A DNA stretch of 64,000 nt from Microdochium bolleyi (lineage: Eukaryota > Ascomycota > Sordariomycetes > Xylariales > Microdochiaceae): positions 620,001 through 684,000 of the forward strand of contig KQ964250.1 in assembly GCA_001566295.1 (NCBI GenBank). The letters run 5' to 3'. Position 1 is the first letter of the stretch. Each line of letters begins with the position of its first letter. The notes below the pieces were generated by a model, which saw nothing but the letters and a program-made list of their open reading frames with translations, had not been told where the DNA came from and ran no database searches. The translations under genes were made by a program, and so were the position numbers. Positions 59,649 through 64,000 of this stretch are shown piece after piece.

Positions 59649-60025
59649 CATAGCATTGAACATAGCAGCAGCGAAGTTATCAAATCTATTGGTCATGTCA
59701 CACTTTTTGCTATGCCCAGTGATGTTCGGTGAGATACTTCTCTGAATGTTGCGTGATGGAATGCAGACATTGGACAGCTTGTGTGCGAGTAATATCAATG
59801 ATCAAGAGACGCAGGTTCTCTATTGTGTACTGTGTACTCCGTGACGCTCAACATCATTTCCAGCCTAACAGCCCTTCGTAAAACAAATGCCGGGTATAAC
59901 AAGGGAACAACACAAGAGCGTGTACATCTCATCCTATTTTCCTACAACCCCTCCATTCCTAAACAGCTGGCTCCGAATTGTAACGGAACTGGCCTGACTT
60001 ACCTCACCAAAACCCATCGCGGAGC
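59582..60025. other. Convergent intergenic region, 0.4 kb
   Basis: 3' UTRs of the ANCHR-like and LMBD1-like genes, with a TG microsatellite at 59616-59645. No gene seen. Confidence 0.55.
59616..59645 (+). repeat. TG dinucleotide microsatellite
   Basis: Fifteen TG units, 34 bases after the stop codon of the ANCHR-like gene, so probably in its 3' UTR. Likely to vary between strains. Confidence 0.95.
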
Positions 60026-61792
60026 TCAGTTGCTGGAAGAGGCATTGTTCCTCGACCCCGACGACCGACCAGTGATGTCCTGCCACGTCGCGCCGAACCG
60101 CCTCGACGTGGTCGCCAGTAGGCTCTCCTCCTCGTCGATCTCGGCCTCCTCGTCGAGCTGCGCGAGGTCGAGCTTGGGCGTGCGGAACAGCGCCGTGAGG
60201 AACACGATCAGGAAGACGCCGAGGAACGCGAACTGCGCCCAGAAGTCGATGGCGCCGAAGACGGGCCAGTTGAGGTTGATGCGATTCAGGAAGGTCGACA
60301 TGGCGGTCGTCGTGCACACCTGGACCGCCGAGTGCGAGTCGACCCACTCCGAGCACGGCTTGACGGCCTCCGGGTGGCTCGTGCAGTCAGGCAGCTCGTC
60401 TGGGTGGTGCCGCGGGAGGTCGCAGAAGGTCTGCGTGCCGTAGGTCGCATACTGGGGCGCGACAAGCATGGCGATGGCGTAGTTGATGGCGAGGACGATG
60501 AGGTTGAGCATGACGACGGCCATGAGGAGGGCCTGCGGTGCCGTGCGGCCCTTGCGCAGCTCAAACAGGCGCAGCCACAGGAAGCGGATGCCAATGGTCG
60601 CCACGCCTGCGACGGAGCTGGAGAAGAAGAGCAGGATCAAGAGAGCCATGAGTATGTAGTCAACGGGGAATGCGCGGGCCGTCTGCACAAAGAGCCAGTT
60701 GACGGGCTGGAAGACATTGAGGTGGCCGAGGATGTAACCGCAGCGCTGCTTGCAGATCGAATTGGCCGCCTTGTCGATGCCAGTGATGAGCATCGAGACC
60801 CAGATGATAATGGCGATGATGACCAAGATGATGCCGCCGACGAGCTTCAGAGGGCGGAACACGGCGCAGACTTTCGTCCATGTGCGGATGATCCAACTCT
60901 TACCCTCTCCCATGGCTTCGGCAGCCAGCCGCTCCCTGCGCACGAGAGTACGCTCCTCGCGGTGGAGAGCATCTAGCTCCCGCCTGTCCTTGGCGGGCAT
61001 ACCATCGGCGCGCCCAGCGCTGCGCATCTCGAGCTGACGCTGACGTTCCCGGTTCTGCTCAAGAGCAGATGCTGTCGTCTCAGACAGTTGGGGAGCGGAC
61101 ACGGCCGGCGCCGACTTGATGAAAGAAATTGGGAACAATGCGAGGCCAGCACCCGTGTACAGAACGTACAAGATCGTGCCCAAAGTGATGAGCAGACCAA
61201 GACCGAATGTCAAAGCCCTCTCCCCGTGGTTCTCCTCCAGGAGCCGCTTGAAGAACTCGAGATCGAGGTGCGAGCCGCCATTGTTCCCAGCACTCGGCAC
61301 GAAGAACCCGATCAGGAAAATGATGACGACCAGGAGGATGAAGGCAATGGTGTACTTGAATGCACTCCACAGCCTGCTGCCGACTGTCTGGTTGCCTTCC
61401 TGCTCCTCGACCTCGTCGTATTCCTCGTACCAAAAGTACGAGAAGGGGATGACGATGAGGCACAGAAGAGCATCGACGCTGTAGAGCGAATAGTAGACGA
61501 TCTTGAGTGTCAGGAGGATGTTGTTGACGCGATCTGGGGTGGCCCAGTCCTTCTTGGTGCCGGCGGCTGTCGAGGTTGTCGCAGAGACGAGGGCAATGTC
61601 GACGGGGAGGAGGAGGACGGTCGCGAGCAGAGCTGTCAGGCTGACTATGGCGACGATGCTGACGATGGCAGACCGGTCGCGCGGTGTCTGCCAGGTGAAG
61701 GTCGTGACGGCAGCAACGAGCAGCGCGAGGCCCACTGCGACCGCGTAGGCGACCCAGATGAGGGAGACCTGGACGTAGCCGGCACTCGGCAT
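60026..61792 (-). CDS. LMBD1-type lysosomal/vacuolar cobalamin transporter-like protein
   Basis: Polytopic membrane protein of 588 residues in a single exon, in the LMBR1 domain family. Mammalian LMBD1 exports cobalamin from lysosomes; fungi do not use B12, so the substrate in fungi is unknown. At least nine hydrophobic helices are visible. Family features include IPFSYFWYEEYDEVEEQEG early on, a large charged loop near residues 250-310 (a coiled-coil REERTLVRRERL segment), and the LNVFQPVNWLF segment. The tail is acidic (EEAEIDEEESLL, a dileucine-type sorting motif) and Ser/Asn-rich. I start at the ATG at 61792 (MPSAGYVQVSLIW); the upstream extension to 61921 looks like leader. Confidence 0.9.
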   Translation of the reverse strand: MPSAGYVQVSLIWVAYAVAVGLALLVAAVTTFTWQTPRDRSAIVSIVAIVSLTALLATVLLLPVDIALVSATTSTAAGTKKDWATPDRVNNILLTLKIVYYSLYSVDALLCLIVIPFSYFWYEEYDEVEEQEGNQTVGSRLWSAFKYTIAFILLVVIIFLIGFFVPSAGNNGGSHLDLEFFKRLLEENHGERALTFGLGLLITLGTILYVLYTGAGLALFPISFIKSAPAVSAPQLSETTASALEQNRERQRQLEMRSAGRADGMPAKDRRELDALHREERTLVRRERLAAEAMGEGKSWIIRTWTKVCAVFRPLKLVGGIILVIIAIIIWVSMLITGIDKAANSICKQRCGYILGHLNVFQPVNWLFVQTARAFPVDYILMALLILLFFSSSVAGVATIGIRFLWLRLFELRKGRTAPQALLMAVVMLNLIVLAINYAIAMLVAPQYATYGTQTFCDLPRHHPDELPDCTSHPEAVKPCSEWVDSHSAVQVCTTTAMSTFLNRINLNWPVFGAIDFWAQFAFLGVFLIVFLTALFRTPKLDLAQLDEEAEIDEEESLLATTSRRFGATWQDITGRSSGSRNNASSSN

Positions 61793-63526
61793 GGTGACGG
61801 CGATTTTCTGGTGATTGCCCGCGTGTATTCGAATGTAAAATCGTATGGAGCAGGGAACCGGCACTCGCGGCTGGCGTAGAGAGCAGTCGTCAAAGTGGAA
61901 GACTGCTGTGAGGTGTTGCACAAGGGTGCCTGCCTGTGGAGGATCTGAAAAGAGATGGGAATCAGGTTTTGCGAGCAGGAAGCAGCCACGACGCGGGGAA
62001 GCCTGGAATGAGAAGAGAGAGCGAAGGAGGCTATGCCGTGTTTTGCATGGCGCCGGCGCACACGAGACTTGGACGGAGCAGCTTGGTGTGGGAGATGGGG
62101 AGCTTGAGTGGCGCCAGAGCTGCAGCTCGAAGCTCTGGTGCCCGGAGCTTTGCGTGCACTGACGTCAACATGAGACAACCCCACGATTGTTACATAATAC
62201 GCGTATGCACATATGCCATGCCTACCACTTCTTCCCAGCACGTCTTGGGGTTGTTTTTGTTTTTGTTTGGTTTGGATCACCATAGCCGTGTCCAATCCTC
62301 CTTCAGTATTTGGCATGCATAAGGTCGGAGGAATGCAGCCCGCCGAAGTCACTTGACCATGAGGAATCCCTTGTCAAGCAAGCACTCCAGAGAGCCACGG
62401 TTCTGTGGCCTAGACCAGGGTCGTGCAGTGCATTCAGCATTAAGATAATGATGCCAGCCTGGATTGGGTGTTGCATGGTGTGGCATGGCTGGGGGTGGTG
62501 AGAACCTGTCGACGTACGAGTTGATGACGTGGTCGCTCACAGGAAGTCGTTATCGCACTGCATACAATATACGCGACGGCGTAAATCAACCATCTTTCTC
62601 CAGGAACTGGGGTCCTGCATGTAATGCAGTCCAACCAAGCCGCCCCGGATCCAGCCCCCGAGGTGAGCCTTCAGACCCATCTCCACGGGTATAAGGTTGA
62701 GGGCAGGTCTGAAACGAAACAACCAGCCCCAGAGCCGCCTGGATGCAAGGGACAGCCCCAGGGTCGGTGACAGGCTTGAGCGATTGGCCACCACTGGAGG
62801 ATCGCCGCTGCCAGGGCGTACAGCCTCGCCTGTACTCGCCAGTCACAACACGCTGTGCGCGCCAGGCCTCACACCAGAACCCTTGGGCATCTTGACGCCA
62901 TAACGCGAGACATCTTTCTTCACCTGTCCTCCTCAGCTGCCCTCAAAGTTTTTGCTTGGCCCTCTCGCCCGAGCCAGACTCTGGCGGGACACGTGCTGGG
63001 GCTTGTCCAAGGAAAACCTTGTCTCGTCTCCGGCGACCACCGATCCGCGCAACTCCTCCGCCAAGCTGCACCGGACCGCGTGGCGTATCGGGAGCCGCTC
63101 TGCCTAACCGTGCCCGGCATTTGGACATCGCCTCGTTCGAGCAAGAGTCCTACACGTCCCGCGCTTGTTTGCTCTGCACTATCCGATCTTGAATTTTGCT
63201 TCCTGCCAATGTCACTGCCCCTCCGCTCAAGCCACCGCCCACATCAAGAGACGGGCCGGCCGTGATGACAGACCACTGCAAGGGGGGCGACAAAGGGACC
63301 CCCTTAGCTCCAATGGTCGACTTCTATAAGATCGCACAAACAAGCCACCTCCTCATACTCAACCTTGTTTGCCACGGACTCTACTTTTTCTTGTCCTGCG
63401 TGGCTCACCGTGAAACTCTGAGACCCCTTTGTACATCACTCTACATATGGCTTCGACGGCCGTAATATTGATGACCTGATTCCTGATCCTTCAAAACTCG
63501 TCAGACTCACGCCAAAAATCCTCAGC
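61793..63526. other. Divergent promoter region, 1.7 kb
   Basis: Promoters of the LMBD1-like (minus) and AA9 (plus) genes. A TATA-like TATAAG lies 200 bases before the AA9 start. Small overlapping frames have no recognised feature. Confidence 0.5.
63325..63330 (+). promoter_or_regulatory. TATA-like box for the AA9 gene
   Basis: TATAAG about 200 bases upstream of the AA9 start codon, in line with the strong inducible promoters of fungal lignocellulose genes. Weak evidence: short motif, no mapped transcript start. Confidence 0.35.
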
Positions 63527-64000
63527 ATGTATGCCAAAGGCATTCTCGTGGCCCTCGCTGGCGCGGTCTGCGTTGCTGCCCACGGCTTCATAGAAAAGAT
63601 CACCATAGGCGGGAAGGGATTTGACGGCTACAACCCCAGCAATGCTCCGTAGGCCCACCCCCTCCATCGTGCACAGCACCAGTGATCGAAGCATACAGAT
63701 TTGCATCAACTGACCTGCTCTTTTTTGCCCAGCTGGACTCCGAATCAAGGCAGCATCGGATGGGAGAACTGGGCCACCGACACGGGCTTCGTATCGGCAA
63801 AGAACCTGCAGAACCCAGACATCATCTGCCACATCCGGGGCAAGAACGCGCCCCGGATCGCCAAGATCAAGGCCGGCGGCACCATCTCCCTGAAGTGGAC
63901 GAGCTGGCCGCAGTCCCACCACGGGCCCGTGATCGACTACATTGCCGACTGCCGCGGGGACTGCCGGACCGTCGACAAGAGCAAGCTCGAGTGGGTCAAG
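63527..64000 (+). CDS. AA9 lytic polysaccharide monooxygenase, 5' part
   Basis: Copper enzyme that oxidatively cleaves cellulose or hemicellulose, secreted. Exons 63527-63648 and 63733 onward; the window ends inside the second exon after about 130 residues. The 18-residue signal peptide is followed directly by His19 (AAHGFIEKI), which becomes the N-terminal His of the copper histidine brace after cleavage. The second copper His is expected in SHHGP (His103). NWATDTGF and GTISLKWTSWPQSHHGPV are typical AA9 segments. The axial Tyr, the C-terminal disulfide partner and any CBM1 domain would lie beyond the window. Likely induced by cellulose or xylan and repressed by glucose. Confidence 0.93.

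Noticed and set aside
62607..63002. Several CreA-like SYGGRG sites upstream of the AA9 gene (62607, 62727, 62756, 62997)
   Set aside because: This degenerate hexamer is expected several times per kilobase by chance, so the count is not evidence. Carbon repression of the gene remains plausible from family knowledge only.
1..64000. tRNA, rRNA, CRISPR or transposon signatures
   Set aside because: I looked for B-box-like GGTTCRANNCC sequences, spaced direct repeats, long terminal repeats and transposase or reverse-transcriptase motifs and saw none convincing. A tRNAscan and RepeatMasker run would be decisive.

Overview
This window is nuclear DNA of a filamentous ascomycete (Pezizomycotina, most probably Sordariomycetes). 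Genes lie on both strands with short GT-AG introns of about 50-200 bases and no operons. The protein set is fungal: a secreted GH35 beta-galactosidase, an AA9 polysaccharide monooxygenase, a Swp1-type oligosaccharyltransferase subunit, a Ypt35-type PX protein and small fungal-specific cell-surface families. Exon structures were rebuilt by hand from splice sites. Nearly every spliced gene closes in frame, which is the main check on the coordinates.

Layout. 0-1.3 kb: an unidentified Cys-rich protein. 1.3-8.8 kb: a long gene-poor stretch. 8.8-12.5 kb: an 11-exon beta-galactosidase. 14.8-17.7 kb: a SET-domain protein and, convergent to it, a single-pass membrane protein. 19.3-22 kb: a peroxisomal ABCD half-transporter. 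24.7-30 kb: a PSR/NIF phosphatase convergent with a CSC1/OSCA-type channel. 30.3-33.2 kb: an unresolved or decayed reading frame, a gamma-glutamylcyclotransferase-like protein and a short-chain dehydrogenase. 34.1-39.4 kb: a glutaminyl-peptide cyclotransferase, SWP1, and a choline/ethanolamine phosphotransferase. 41-41.6 kb: a GPI-anchored Cys-rich protein. 41.6-46.6 kb: a second gene-poor stretch with a 60-base inverted duplication. 46.6-64 kb: YPT35, SYM1, UAP1, a TDG/MUG-type DNA glycosylase, a glycine-rich surface protein, an ANCHR-like abscission regulator, an LMBD1-type transporter, and the 5' part of an AA9 monooxygenase cut by the window edge.

How the genes relate. Several serve the secretory pathway and cell surface: SWP1 for N-glycosylation, UAP1 for the UDP-GlcNAc used in chitin, GPI anchors and N-glycans, the glutaminyl cyclase, and the secreted or anchored products. 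Others serve membranes and organelles: PXA, EPT1, SYM1, YPT35, LMBD1, CSC1. They are ordinary chromosomal neighbours, not a cluster. I found no biosynthetic cluster, intact transposon, CRISPR, tRNA or rRNA. I did not find a convincing new multi-gene system. The observations most worth following are the 60-base inverted duplication, the two-frame region beside the cyclotransferase, three MIM1-like motifs in the ANCHR-like protein, an altered nucleotide-binding loop in UAP1, and a SUMO-motif-bearing insert in the DNA glycosylase.
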